A DNA stretch of 64,000 nucleotides from Marinobacter koreensis (GTDB lineage: Bacteria > Pseudomonadota > Gammaproteobacteria > Pseudomonadales > Oleiphilaceae): NCBI RefSeq assembly GCF_023156285.1, contig NZ_JAKZAJ010000001.1:248001-312000 (forward strand). The letters are read 5' to 3'. Below the pieces are notes generated by a model. That model had not been told where the DNA came from, did no database searches, and worked only from the letters and a program-made list of their open reading frames with translations. The position numbers and the translations under genes are program-made. Below, piece by piece: positions 35,514 to 44,874 of the stretch (position 1 is the stretch's first letter; every line of letters begins with the position of its first letter).

Positions 35514-35702
35514 GCGAAAACTCCCAGGCTGGAACCGTATTTAACGGGGATTACAATATGACTTTCATGTGGCAGGTTTGTGACAGGCCGGGCCTTTGCG
35601 CTTGTCCTGATGGGGCTTTTCAGAGTAAAAGCTGAACCTCTTTGCATTATTCAGGAACTGTCCCCATGAATCCTGAAGGAACCAACATAACTGGAGGTCA
35701 CC

Positions 35703-36158
35703 ATGGCGGAAGTAACACTCAAGGAACAATTGGGCAGTGCAGTGAAAGATGCGATGCGGAGCAAGGACAAACTCCGTCTGACCACCCTGCGGATGGCCCA
35801 GTCTGCGATCAAGCAGATCGAGATCGATGAACGTCGGGAGCTGAGCGACGAGGACGTTCTGAAGGTGCTGGACAAGATGCTCAAGCAACGTCGCGACGCC
35901 GCCGCCCAATACGACGATGCGGGGCGGGAAGAACTGGGTGACCAGGAACGGGCCGAGATGGTGATCCTCGAGGAGTTCATGCCCGCCGCCCTGAACGAGG
36001 ACGACCTGGACAGCCTGATTCGTATGGCCATCAGCGCCACCGACGCCAAGGGCATGCCGGACATGGGCCGTGTGATGAACGAGCTGAAGCCCCAGGTACT
36101 GGGCCGGGTCGACATGGGGCACCTGAGCAAGAAGGTGAAGGCGGCGCTGGCGGGCTGA
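35703..36158 (+). CDS. GatB/YqeY domain protein
   Basis: A 151-residue YqeY-type protein: LKEQLGSAVKDAMRSKDKLRLTTLRM, IDERRELSDEDVLKVLDKMLKQRRDAAAQY, and the C-terminal KGMPDMGRVMNELKP. The family resembles the tail domain of GatB and may bind tRNA. In many relatives it lies between rpsU and dnaG, but neither is next to it here. GGAGG precedes the ATG. Confidence 0.88.
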   Translation: MAEVTLKEQLGSAVKDAMRSKDKLRLTTLRMAQSAIKQIEIDERRELSDEDVLKVLDKMLKQRRDAAAQYDDAGREELGDQERAEMVILEEFMPAALNEDDLDSLIRMAISATDAKGMPDMGRVMNELKPQVLGRVDMGHLSKKVKAALAG

Positions 36159-36237
36159 CATAGGGCTCGCCTTTGGAAGGGCGTTCTCCTAAGCTTTCAG
36201 GCAGGTTTTGCTCAGCCCGGGTGGTGTCCAGAAGCCT

Positions 36238-36933
36238 ATGTCCGATAAAGCGCTCCGTAACAGATCCGACAAGCAGTCCATCGACCAGTTTATTAACGAG
36301 GTTCGCAAACTGCCCAAGCAGGGCGGCGGGCAGGGCCGTCTGATCTTTGCTCTGGACGCCACCGCGAGCCGGGAGGCGACCTGGGATCAAGCGTGCCACC
36401 TGCAGAGTGAGCTGTTCATGGCGACCCGGGATCTGGGTGGCCTGGCCATTCAGTTGTGTTACTACCGGGGCTTTGGCGAATTCAAGGCCACCGGTTTCGT
36501 CACTGATACCGGGCAGTTGCTGAACCTGATGAACGGTGTCTCCTGCCTGGGTGGGCGTACCCAGATCGGCCGGGTACTGGCCCATGCGATGAAGGAGACC
36601 CGTGCAAAGCCCGTGAAGGCAGTGGTTTTTATCGGCGATTGTTGCGAGGAATCGGTGGATGAGTTGTGTCATACCGCTGGCGAACTGGGTATGTTACGAA
36701 CTCCGGTATTCATGTTTCACGAGGGGAACGATGCCCATGCCAGGGCGGTGTTTCAGCAGGTGAGCAAACTGTCCGGAGGGGCTTACGCTCCCTTTGATCG
36801 CAACAGCCCTCAGGTGCTCAAGGATCTTATGGCTGCCGTTGCGGTCTATGCTTCCGGGGGACCCAAGGCGTTGCAGGACTTCTCCCGTGGTAGCTCCCCG
36901 GAGGTCAGGCGCCTGACCCGGCAGATCAGGTAG
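36238..36933 (+). CDS. VWA-domain protein
   Basis: A 231-residue protein with a von Willebrand A-like core (LIFALDATASREATWDQA: the DATAS replaces the usual DxSxS MIDAS) and a KAVVFIGDCCEESVDEL strand. It resembles small VWA proteins of unknown role in gammaproteobacteria. ATG 36238 is chosen over an upstream TTG at 36208. Confidence 0.75.
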   Translation: MSDKALRNRSDKQSIDQFINEVRKLPKQGGGQGRLIFALDATASREATWDQACHLQSELFMATRDLGGLAIQLCYYRGFGEFKATGFVTDTGQLLNLMNGVSCLGGRTQIGRVLAHAMKETRAKPVKAVVFIGDCCEESVDELCHTAGELGMLRTPVFMFHEGNDAHARAVFQQVSKLSGGAYAPFDRNSPQVLKDLMAAVAVYASGGPKALQDFSRGSSPEVRRLTRQIR

Positions 36934-36979
36934 TTCTTGTTATGTTTATTGATGGGGCCGAATGCCCCGGGGTGTCTGA

Positions 36980-37699
36980 GTGCCATTAGCGTTTTTGGTC
37001 ATCGCAGCGTCGGTTGTCGCCTGGCTCTGGCTGCGCAGTCAGCCGGCGAGCCAGCGCAAGCCGGCCATTATGAAACTGGCGTTGATCGCCGGTATCGGAA
37101 TGGTGGGTTTGCTGGCCATGACCGGCCGGCTGAACGTTCTGGTTGCACTGGTGGCGTTGCTTTTCCCGCTGCTGCGCCGGGTGTTGCCATCGCTGTTACG
37201 GAAGCACGTGACCGGCGCTGGAGGCGGGGCGAAAGCCAGGTCAGGAAACCAGTCCCACGTTTCCAGCGACATTCTCGAGATGAACCTGGACCATGACTCC
37301 GGAACCATGGAGGGCCGGATACTCAAAGGCCCGATGGCCGGGCGTGAGCTGGCAGACCTGAGCGAGGGCGAATTCCTGGACCTGTTGCGCTATTGCCGGA
37401 CACATGACGACGACTCTGCCCGGCTGCTGGAAAGCTATCTTGACCGCCGTTTCGGCGACTCCTGGCGTGCCGACGACGAGGCTGGCAATACGAGCGGGGA
37501 ATCTCACGAGCATAACAATGCCAGCGGCACACTCACCGAAAAAGAAGCACTGGATATACTCGGGCTGGAGGCCGGTGCAAGCCGGGAAGAAATCATCCAG
37601 GCACACCGCCGGATGATGCAGAAAGTTCACCCCGACCATGGCGGCAGCAATTATCTGGCGGCCCGGATCAATGAGGCCAAGGCGCGCCTGCTGAGTTGA
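36980..37699 (+). CDS. Membrane-anchored J-domain (DnaJ-like) protein
   Basis: A 239-residue protein with two N-terminal membrane helices, a soluble middle region (DSGTMEGRILKGPMAGRELADL), and a C-terminal J domain (EKEALDILGLEAGASREEIIQAHRRMMQKVHPDHGGSNYLAARINEAKARLL) with the HPD motif that stimulates DnaK. The layout matches TIM14/DjlC-type proteins. The start codon is GTG at 36980. It follows the VWA gene by 46 bases and overlaps the converging AraC gene by 32. Confidence 0.85.
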   Translation: MPLAFLVIAASVVAWLWLRSQPASQRKPAIMKLALIAGIGMVGLLAMTGRLNVLVALVALLFPLLRRVLPSLLRKHVTGAGGGAKARSGNQSHVSSDILEMNLDHDSGTMEGRILKGPMAGRELADLSEGEFLDLLRYCRTHDDDSARLLESYLDRRFGDSWRADDEAGNTSGESHEHNNASGTLTEKEALDILGLEAGASREEIIQAHRRMMQKVHPDHGGSNYLAARINEAKARLLS

Positions 37700-38741
37700 T
37701 GTGCCGGCGATAATCCTCCGGTGTCGCGTTGAACCATCTTTTGAAGGCGCGCCGGAAATTGGCGCTGTCGTGGTAATTCAGCAATTCAGCCATGGCTTCA
37801 ATGGACAGCTGGCTGTCGCGCAGATAGCCCAGGGCCTGTTGCGACAGGATGTCGTCCCGTATCTGCCGGAAACCGGTGCCTTCCTGTTTCAACCGTCTTG
37901 CCAGAGTGCGCTTGCTGATAAACATCGCTGCTGCCGCTTCTTCTTCGCTCAGTACCCCCGGAGGGTGGGAGAGCATCATTTTCTGGACCTGGTACTTGCA
38001 GGTGCTCTTGCCGGACTGCAGCTGCGCGAGCATGGTTTCGCACTGTTGCAACGCCATCATGTAGTTTTCATGGTTGGCGGAGGCATTGGGTACTTTGCAC
38101 ACCTCCAGAGGAATCTTCAGGGAGATGTCCGGTTGGCCGAATTTCATGGCACCCGGTATGTGGCTTGAATAACGATCACTGTAACCGGGTTCCTGATGGG
38201 CAAAACAGATGACCGCCTCCTTCAGGGGGCGTCCGACGATAAATTCGGCGCAGTCAAAAAAGATCACCGTAAATATTTCACTCAACACCCGCAGCAATTC
38301 TTCCTGAAGTTCCATGCCAAAGGTGCAGGTCACCTCCAGCGAGTCCTGCCGGGTATCCAGTGCAAGCCGGGCGAGATTCATTCGGGTTGGCAGGAATGCC
38401 TGAAACGCTTTGAGTGCAGTGAGCAAGTCGGGGCTGCTGTTCGCCAGAAAGCCCATGGCGCCGTGGGTGGGAGAGGTCATACGTTGCCCCAGGCGCAGCC
38501 CTAGGGTTTCATCCTCCGCCAGATACAGGCTGTTTTGCAGGATCTGGAGTTGTTGCCGGGGGGTGAGCAGGGTGTCGTCTTGAAGAAACTGGTCCACTGA
38601 AAGCTGGGTCAGCTTCAGCAAATCAGCCACATCCCTTTCCTGTAGGCCGAGCTCCCGTGCAATCAAGCGGCTGTAGTTGGAGGGGATACAGGCCTGGTCA
38701 AGGTCAATGTCGGTCATGGTCCTGGCCAGATTTCCATTCAT
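37668..38741 (-). CDS. AraC-family regulator, likely of the CYP153A genes
   Basis: A 357-residue regulator: an arabinose-binding-type N-terminal domain (about 20-230) and a C-terminal double HTH (SEEEAAAAMFISKRTLARRLKQEG to YHDSANFRRAFKRWFNATPEDYRR). It is divergent from a ferredoxin and CYP153A pair, the position of the alkane-responsive AraC regulators in Marinobacter. Start at 38741 is preferred; 38717 and 38816 are also in frame. Confidence 0.85.
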   Translation of the reverse strand: MNGNLARTMTDIDLDQACIPSNYSRLIARELGLQERDVADLLKLTQLSVDQFLQDDTLLTPRQQLQILQNSLYLAEDETLGLRLGQRMTSPTHGAMGFLANSSPDLLTALKAFQAFLPTRMNLARLALDTRQDSLEVTCTFGMELQEELLRVLSEIFTVIFFDCAEFIVGRPLKEAVICFAHQEPGYSDRYSSHIPGAMKFGQPDISLKIPLEVCKVPNASANHENYMMALQQCETMLAQLQSGKSTCKYQVQKMMLSHPPGVLSEEEAAAAMFISKRTLARRLKQEGTGFRQIRDDILSQQALGYLRDSQLSIEAMAELLNYHDSANFRRAFKRWFNATPEDYRRHINSAGAPWPH

Positions 38742-38889
38742 GGGCGCGCAATCGCCTTTACGCGGTGGTGTCGGTGAACCTTTCTGAAGTGTCTTGAAAT
38801 GACTCCCTCCTGTCAATTAATGACCTGCCCCCTGGCAGGCCCTGATCGTAATCTGGCCTGAATGTCCCTATCTAAAGAACCGCGGAGCA

Positions 38890-39216
38890 ATGGCTATGGG
38901 CCAGATCACCTTTATTGAGCACAACGGTACGGAACATGTGGTTGAAATCGAGGCGGGAAAATCCCTGATGGAGACGGCCGTCGAAAACGGTATTCCGGGA
39001 ATCGACGCTGACTGCGGAGGCGCCTGTGCCTGTGGAACCTGCCACGTGATCGTCGATAAAAACTGGATCCAGGCCACGGGCGAAGTCTTCGCCAACGAAG
39101 AAGGCATGTTGTCCATGACGCCGGAGAAAACCGATACCTCCCGCTTGTCCTGTCAGGTCACGGTGACAGACGCCATGGACGGGATGGTGGTGCACTTTCC
39201 GGAATTCCAGATGTAA
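38890..39216 (+). CDS. Adrenodoxin-type [2Fe-2S] ferredoxin
   Basis: A 108-residue electron carrier. The cluster cysteines are in DADCGGACACGTC (C-x5-C-x2-C) and LSCQV further on, as in putidaredoxin/adrenodoxin. Two starts are possible: ATG 38890, or ATG 38896 with GGAG at a better distance. It precedes the CYP153A gene by 37 bases and would pass electrons to it. Confidence 0.9.
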   Translation: MAMGQITFIEHNGTEHVVEIEAGKSLMETAVENGIPGIDADCGGACACGTCHVIVDKNWIQATGEVFANEEGMLSMTPEKTDTSRLSCQVTVTDAMDGMVVHFPEFQM

Positions 39217-39253
39217 ATCCCGAGTCCCACAGATTCTGCACCGGAGGTACTAC

Positions 39254-40666
39254 ATGAACATGCTCAGATCCCGACTCGAGCCTGCGATTCAGCCGGCTCT
39301 GGACAAGGTTTCGTCCGTTATTCCCCTGCATTGGCAAATCCGGGGTGTTCACGCATTCCAGGCGGTCAAAAAACGGATCGGCAAGAACAGGCCCGTGCCG
39401 GTTTTCAGGGAGGTTCCGCTGCCGGACGTGTCGACACTTGCCCTGGACGAGATTGATGTCAGTAATCCGTTTCTGTATCGGCAGGGGCTCTGGCACTCCT
39501 ATTTCAAACGGCTTCGGGACGAGTGCCCGGTGCACTACCAGGCGAACAGCCCGTTCGGCCCGTTCTGGTCCATTACCCGGTACGAAGACATCCTGTTTGT
39601 CGACAGCCACCATGATCTCTTTTCTGCGGAACCTATTATTTCTATCGGGCCGCAACCCGAAGGACTGGAAATCGAGACCTTCATTGCCATGGATCCGCCC
39701 AGGCATGATATCCAGCGCCAGGCGGTCCAGACGGCTGTAGCACCGAAGAATCTCGCGCAGATGGAACATCTGATTCGTACACGAACCGCCGACGTACTGG
39801 ACCATCTGCCTGTCGGGGAACCATTTGACTGGGTACAACGGGTATCCATTGAACTGACGTCACGCATGCTGGCAACCCTGTTCGACTTCCCGTTCGAGCA
39901 ACGTCATAAGCTCGCTTATTGGTCGGACCTGGCAGCCGCCGCACCAGAATCGACCGGTGGTAACGCGGATCATGACGAGGGCTTCAGAGCGGCTGCGGAC
40001 ATGGCCAGGCACATGTCTTTATTGTGGCGTGACAAGGAAGCTCGCAAGGCCGCGGGTGAGGAGATGGGGTTTGATCTGATCAGCCTGCTGCTGGCCAACG
40101 AGAACACCCGGGACATGATCAACCGGCCCATGGAGTTTATCGGAAACATGGTGTTGTTGATCGTGGGTGGCAATGACACCACGCGCAACTCGATGACAGG
40201 TGGGGTGCTGGCACTCAATCAGTTCCCGGAGGAGTTTCGCCGGCTGAAACAGAATCCGGATCTGATCCCCAATATGGTCTCGGAAATCATTCGCTGGCAA
40301 ACGCCCCTGGCCTATATGCGCCGGGTGGCGAAAAAGGATGTGGAGCTGAATGGCCAGACCATCCGAAAAGGCGACAAGGTCGTGATGTGGTACGCCTCCG
40401 GCAATCGCGACGAGCGGGCTATCGATAACCCGGACCAATTCAGGATCGACCGGGAAAACGCCCGCAAACATCTGTCCTTCGGTTTTGGCGTGCACCGTTG
40501 CATGGGCAACCGGCTGGCGGAAATGCAGCTGCGTATCCTTTGGGAAGAGCTTCTGACACGCTTCGATGATATTGAGGTGGTGGGAGAGCCGGCATACGTG
40601 CAATCCAATTTTGTTCGCGGCTACACCCACATGACGGTGAAACTGAAAGCGAAATCAAAAGTTTAA
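39254..40666 (+). CDS. Cytochrome P450 CYP153A-like alkane hydroxylase
   Basis: A 470-residue P450. The I-helix reads GGNDTTRNS, the ExxR helix is present in the EIIRW region, and the heme-binding loop is FGFGVHRCMGNRLAE with Cys416 as the iron ligand. N-terminal blocks (PVHYQANSPFGPFWSITRY, FIAMDPPRHD) match CYP153A, which hydroxylates the terminal carbon of medium-chain alkanes and fatty acids. A ferredoxin gene lies directly upstream; a ferredoxin reductase, which completes the system in relatives, is not adjacent. Confidence 0.92.
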   Translation: MNMLRSRLEPAIQPALDKVSSVIPLHWQIRGVHAFQAVKKRIGKNRPVPVFREVPLPDVSTLALDEIDVSNPFLYRQGLWHSYFKRLRDECPVHYQANSPFGPFWSITRYEDILFVDSHHDLFSAEPIISIGPQPEGLEIETFIAMDPPRHDIQRQAVQTAVAPKNLAQMEHLIRTRTADVLDHLPVGEPFDWVQRVSIELTSRMLATLFDFPFEQRHKLAYWSDLAAAAPESTGGNADHDEGFRAAADMARHMSLLWRDKEARKAAGEEMGFDLISLLLANENTRDMINRPMEFIGNMVLLIVGGNDTTRNSMTGGVLALNQFPEEFRRLKQNPDLIPNMVSEIIRWQTPLAYMRRVAKKDVELNGQTIRKGDKVVMWYASGNRDERAIDNPDQFRIDRENARKHLSFGFGVHRCMGNRLAEMQLRILWEELLTRFDDIEVVGEPAYVQSNFVRGYTHMTVKLKAKSKV

Positions 40667-40779
40667 TCAAAACATAAGGTTTTTTTCTGTGCCCGTATGT
40701 ACCCCCTTCTCCCATGTTGTAAAGTATCGACCCTGGCAACATGTAAGGGATCACTTCGGGTTCAGAGAGGAGCCTCATA

Positions 40780-41748
40780 ATGAAAAAAATCCTTCCCTGG
40801 CTGATGTTAGGGGTATTCACAGGCTGTGCGACACAAACGCCTCAAATGAAAGAGGTCGAACCGGCCGTTTCTCCCGAACAGCAGCGGGCTGCCCAGCAGG
40901 CGGCGTTAGAGGCCAAAGCGCCCGAGCGATTGAGCCTCAAACGAAAGATCGCGGTGGGCCGGATTTCCAATGAAACGAATTATGGTCGCAGCCTGCTGCG
41001 CTCCAATGCGGAAGATCAGCTGGGCTCCAAGGTAACGGACATGTTCCTGCAGGCGCTGGCCAACAGCGAAAGCTATCTGGTGTTTGAGCGGCCGGATATC
41101 GAACTGCTGAGCAAGGAAGCGGAACTGTCCGGCCAGGAAATCTCCATCACCGGTGTCGACACCCTGGTGATTGGCTCCCTGACCCAGTTTGGCCGCGCCA
41201 CGACCGGTGAGCGTGGCTTCCTGTCTTCCTCCAAAAAGCAGGAGGCCACGGCAACGGTGGATCTTCGGTTGGTGGACGTAAAGACCGGTAGGGTATTTGC
41301 CTCGGTGACCGGGACCGGTTCGTCCTCGACTGAACAGGCTCGCACGATGGGGTTTGGCTCTGCAGCAGGTTACGACGGCAGTCTGAATGATCAGGCCATT
41401 GCCGCAGCGGTCACGGCGGCTGTCGACAAGATGACCGGGCTCTTCCTGGAAAAGCCCTGGACGGCGGATCTTCTCGCCCGCGAGGACGGACTCGTCTACA
41501 TCAGCGGTGGCGAGAGCCAGGGAGTCCGCAAGGGTATGGTCTTCGCTGTGGAAACCCGGGGCAAGGACGTGAAATCCCGGACGACCGGAACGGTGATTTC
41601 CCTCCCGGGCAAGAAAGTAGCGGAACTGACCATCGTCGGGCTGTTTGGCGATGACCCTATGAATCAGGGCGCCATCGGGGAGATCTCCCAGGGGTCTATC
41701 GAAGGGTATGATCTGGGCGAACTGCGTGTGAAGGAGAAGAAGCAATGA
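40780..41748 (+). CDS. CsgG/HfaB-family lipoprotein
   Basis: A 322-residue protein with a lipobox (GVFTGCATQ) and the CsgG fold: KRKIAVGRISNETNYG, VTDMFLQALANSESYLVFERPDIELLSKEAEL, and RLVDVKTGRVFASVTGTG. CsgG forms an outer-membrane export pore for curli; related proteins secrete or organise surface polymers. First of four overlapping lipoprotein genes. Confidence 0.87.
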   Translation: MKKILPWLMLGVFTGCATQTPQMKEVEPAVSPEQQRAAQQAALEAKAPERLSLKRKIAVGRISNETNYGRSLLRSNAEDQLGSKVTDMFLQALANSESYLVFERPDIELLSKEAELSGQEISITGVDTLVIGSLTQFGRATTGERGFLSSSKKQEATATVDLRLVDVKTGRVFASVTGTGSSSTEQARTMGFGSAAGYDGSLNDQAIAAAVTAAVDKMTGLFLEKPWTADLLAREDGLVYISGGESQGVRKGMVFAVETRGKDVKSRTTGTVISLPGKKVAELTIVGLFGDDPMNQGAIGEISQGSIEGYDLGELRVKEKKQ

Positions 41749-42065
41749 GGATGCTGCTTGCGTTACTGATCTGTCTGACCCTGACCGCTTGTGTCCAGTC
41801 ACCCACCCGCAACACCCAGGTTGTGGATGACCGCCCGGGAATCACATTCGAACTTCCGTCGGTGGCCTCGGAGTATTACGAGCTCCGGATTGATGGCGTC
41901 TCCTATGGGTACGTTGGCCAATATCAGGCCGGAGAGAATCTCCTGAAAATCATTGATGGCACCCATCAGGTTGAGCTCCTTTCTGACGGAGAGGTGGTAT
42001 TCCGCCAGGAGATCTATCTCGGTGCCGGCGTTAACCGGGTTCTGAAGGTTGGGCCACATGACTAG
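41745..42065 (+). CDS. Small lipoprotein of the CsgG operon
   Basis: A 106-residue protein with a lipobox (LTLTACVQS) and a small beta domain (YELRIDGVSYGYVGQYQAGENLLKIIDGTHQVELL) reminiscent of PEGA folds. Its ATG overlaps the CsgG stop (ATGA). Family not firmly recognised. Confidence 0.75.
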   Translation: MRMLLALLICLTLTACVQSPTRNTQVVDDRPGITFELPSVASEYYELRIDGVSYGYVGQYQAGENLLKIIDGTHQVELLSDGEVVFRQEIYLGAGVNRVLKVGPHD

Positions 42066-42405
42066 CAAACTGCTTTTCACGCTGTCGATGTGTGTTCTGA
42101 TGACAGGGTGCGCCAGTAATCAGGGGCTGTACGACTGGGGCCAGTACCAGGAAACGCTGTTCGTGGTTTACCAGGAACCCGCCCTGAAAGAGGAAGCACT
42201 GAAAAATTACGTGGGATTTGTCGAAGCCGGCGGTACTCCGGAGCATCCCATTGCCCCGGGGCTGTATGCAGAGGCGGGGACCTTTATGCTCGAACAGGGT
42301 GATGTGGACTCCGCGCTCAGGTTTTACCGCATGGAATACGATGCGTGGCCCGAAAGCCGGCCTATGCTCAGTACCCTGATCAAGAACCTGGAGGCGCGGC
42401 AATGA
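42058..42405 (+). CDS. DUF4810 lipoprotein of the CsgG operon
   Basis: A 115-residue protein starting at MTSKLLF (ATG 42058), with a lipobox (LMTGCAS) and a helical domain (YDWGQYQETLFVVYQEP, FYRMEYDAWPESRPMLSTLIKNLEA) of DUF4810 type. It overlaps the previous gene by 8 bases and the next by 4 (ATGA). Confidence 0.8.
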   Translation: MTSKLLFTLSMCVLMTGCASNQGLYDWGQYQETLFVVYQEPALKEEALKNYVGFVEAGGTPEHPIAPGLYAEAGTFMLEQGDVDSALRFYRMEYDAWPESRPMLSTLIKNLEARQ

Positions 42406-43070
42406 AAATGTTGAAACTGTGTCTCGTGTTTCTTCTGGTGGCATTGGCCACCGGGTGTGCTACTACCGGCCAGAGCAACCGTCTTGATGCCTTCCACAAC
42501 GCCGCACCGAGATCGATTCTGGTGGTGCCACCTGTCAATATGTCGACCGATGTACAGGGAACAACATCCTTGTTGGCCACGCTCCCGTACTATCTAGCGG
42601 AGAAGGGCTATTACGTTTTCCCGGTCAATACCGTGAAAACGCTGCTGGAATATGAGGGCTATTACGAGCCCGCCGAAATACAGGCAGCACCGCCAGAACA
42701 GCTGGCCAATCTGTTCAAGGCGGATGCGATACTCTACGTGACCATTCACGAGTGGACGTCCAGGTACATGTTGCTGACGACCACGACGGAAGTGGACTTC
42801 GAGTACCGGATCGTCAATGCCGATGGTGCCGAGCTCTGGAGCGACCGTGAAAGACTGACCTACACCCCGGATAACAACAGCTCCGGCAACCCGCTGGTGG
42901 ATCTTATCTCAATGGCGGTCACGGCGGCGGCCGAACGGGCGGCACCGAATTATCTCCCGTTGACTCGGCAGGCAAATGCGGCTGCATTCTACGGGGCGAA
43001 CGGCGTGCCGCCCGGGCCTTATAGCCCGAGCTACGAGCAGTATTACAAGCGGATCAAAGCCTCACAGTAA
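42402..43070 (+). CDS. GNA1162/DUF799 lipoprotein of the CsgG operon
   Basis: A 222-residue protein with a lipobox (LATGCATT) and the DUF799 core: SILVVPPVNMSTDVQG, LATLPYYLAEKGYYVFPV, and LFKADAILYVTIHEWTSRY. Related to Neisseria GNA1162, an outer-membrane-attached lipoprotein. GGAGG precedes it and its ATG overlaps the DUF4810 stop. The trio CsgG-DUF4810-DUF799 recurs in other bacteria and probably forms one envelope machine. Confidence 0.85.
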   Translation: MKMLKLCLVFLLVALATGCATTGQSNRLDAFHNAAPRSILVVPPVNMSTDVQGTTSLLATLPYYLAEKGYYVFPVNTVKTLLEYEGYYEPAEIQAAPPEQLANLFKADAILYVTIHEWTSRYMLLTTTTEVDFEYRIVNADGAELWSDRERLTYTPDNNSSGNPLVDLISMAVTAAAERAAPNYLPLTRQANAAAFYGANGVPPGPYSPSYEQYYKRIKASQ

Positions 43071-43082
43071 TCGCAGGCCTGG

Positions 43083-43099
43083 GCCGTTGTTACAACGGC
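43083..43099. terminator. Hairpin between convergent genes
   Basis: GCCGTTG and CAACGGC flank TTA just after the DUF799 gene, close to the end of the converging GST gene. A short terminator stem without a T-run; weak. Confidence 0.35.
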
Positions 43100-43106
43100 T
43101 GCCAGG

Positions 43107-43775
43107 TCAGGCGTAGTCATACTCTCCGCCCTTTTCAAGGGCCCTCTGGTAAGCCGGTCTTGCATGCACCCGTTCCACCCAGGCGGTAATGTGAGGCCGG
43201 CTTTTTCCGACGATGCCTCGAGCCACGGAGGCTTCCAGCGGAAAGCTCATCTGGATGTCCGCGGCACTGAGGTTGTCTCCGACAAACCAGGTGTTTTTCG
43301 CCAGGTGGGATTCGACAAAATCCAGGTGCGTCTTGATCATCGGGCCAATGAACATCTGGTTGGTCTTGTCAGAGATGCCTTTTGCGACCGGCTTGACGAA
43401 AAACGGCATCGGACTGGTTTTGATCTTTTCAAACACCAGACGCATCACCAGTGGCGGCATCAGCGAACCTTCGGCGTAGTGTAACCAGTAGGTGTAATCC
43501 AGCCACGCCTGTCCCCCTTCTTCCGGCAGCATGGTGTCTTTCCCATAGGTGCGTGCAAGGTATTCGATAATAGCGCCGGACTCGGCCACCACCAAGTCGC
43601 CATCGGTAATCACCGGTGATTTGCCCAGTGGATGTACCTGCTTGAGGCTCTCGGGTGCCTGCATGGTTTCGGGATCGCGCTGGTAGTGTTTGATCTCGTA
43701 GGGCACCTCCAGCTCTTCGAGCATCCAGAGGACACGTTGCGAGCGGGAATTGTTCAGGTGGTGAACCGTAATCAT
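43107..43775 (-). CDS. Glutathione S-transferase family protein
   Basis: A 222-residue GST: N-terminal thioredoxin-like fold (ITVHHLNNSRSQRVLWMLEELEVPYEI, PLGKSPVITDGDLVVAESGAIIEYL, with the GSH-binding ESGAI block) and a helical C-terminal domain. ATG 43775 has GGAG 8 bases upstream. Substrate unknown. Confidence 0.87.
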   Translation of the reverse strand: MITVHHLNNSRSQRVLWMLEELEVPYEIKHYQRDPETMQAPESLKQVHPLGKSPVITDGDLVVAESGAIIEYLARTYGKDTMLPEEGGQAWLDYTYWLHYAEGSLMPPLVMRLVFEKIKTSPMPFFVKPVAKGISDKTNQMFIGPMIKTHLDFVESHLAKNTWFVGDNLSAADIQMSFPLEASVARGIVGKSRPHITAWVERVHARPAYQRALEKGGEYDYA

Positions 43776-43849
43776 GCACAAACTCCGTTTGCGTTAAAAA
43801 ATGGGTGGGCTCGAAAGAGTAGGCCGAACATCGCCTTTTGGCTCACTTT

Positions 43850-44812
43850 TTACAGCAAACCGGCTCTTATCATGTCAAAGGTGTCCAGAATCCGCGCGAC
43901 AAACTGATCTTTTGGCCGGAAGCTGCTCTGGGTACTGACAGTGACATCCCGTTCCAGATGATCCAGCAGCTTGTGCAGACGCCTGCGATGCAGACCGATT
44001 GCCGCCTGGACCGGATCGGAAATAACACCGGACAAAGCGGCAAACGCTGCCAGTGCGGCCATGACCGCGACCATCACAGTGGCCGTTGTCGCCAGCGATG
44101 GCTCCGGCGGAAACCATGTGTAGTACCATTCGCCGATGGTTTCGCCGAGAACAAAGTCCCGGACAGCCATGGCTTTCGCCAGCATGGAGGCCAATACCAC
44201 GCCGAGGCCAATGCCGCCGGGGGTGAATTTCTGGAAGGCAAACGCACCGAGTACGGTGCATGAAAGGCTGTTGGTGATATCGGCCGAGGCGGTTCGGGTC
44301 ACCCGGTACTGACTGAGAGCATCCGCGATCAGTGGCTCAATCAGCCGTGTGAAGTTCCGGTGATCAATGGGCTCACGACTGTGGTGCGCGTATACCTCTT
44401 CCAGAGCCTCCAGCAGGTAGCTTTCCAGCAGTTGGCCTTCCCGCCCATCGTTCAGAAGGTCCACCTGAATCAGGTCCGAGATGTGCTGCTGTACCCGGGT
44501 GGTAAAACCGGCCGGTACGTGACTCGTCAGAGTATGAAGCCACGTCAGGCCAGTTCGGTGGCGTGTCAGGATCCTGATCACGCAGGCCAGGGCGTACACC
44601 GGTGCCCAGAGCAGATTGAGCGGTGCGCGCAGCATGTCCCATCCCAGGGCGACCCGATTGGTGGCAATGGCGCCGGGGTAATGGAAGTGGCGGTCAATGA
44701 ACGCCGGTATGCGGGCACGGCAGTCGTCAAAATAGCGCTCGATGCCAGAGCGGACGGCCTGCTCGATCTCGGCTTGGGAAACCTTCTGCTCGTCGCTTGT
44801 GATGGGGGGCAT
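43850..44812 (-). CDS. DUF6635 family membrane protein
   Basis: A 320-residue protein with an acidic helical N-terminus, a conserved GLTWLHTLTSHVPAGFTTRVQQHI block, and several hydrophobic segments in the second half (LGAFAFQKFTPGGIGLGVVLASMLA, TVMVAVMAALAAFAALSGVI). I recognise it as DUF6635; function unknown. Confidence 0.7.
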   Translation of the reverse strand: MPPITSDEQKVSQAEIEQAVRSGIERYFDDCRARIPAFIDRHFHYPGAIATNRVALGWDMLRAPLNLLWAPVYALACVIRILTRHRTGLTWLHTLTSHVPAGFTTRVQQHISDLIQVDLLNDGREGQLLESYLLEALEEVYAHHSREPIDHRNFTRLIEPLIADALSQYRVTRTASADITNSLSCTVLGAFAFQKFTPGGIGLGVVLASMLAKAMAVRDFVLGETIGEWYYTWFPPEPSLATTATVMVAVMAALAAFAALSGVISDPVQAAIGLHRRRLHKLLDHLERDVTVSTQSSFRPKDQFVARILDTFDMIRAGLL

Positions 44813-44874
44813 AGAGGCAGATGTATCAGCAGCAGGTGAGTGTCCGGGGTATTTAACCGCAATTGCCGCGGGTG

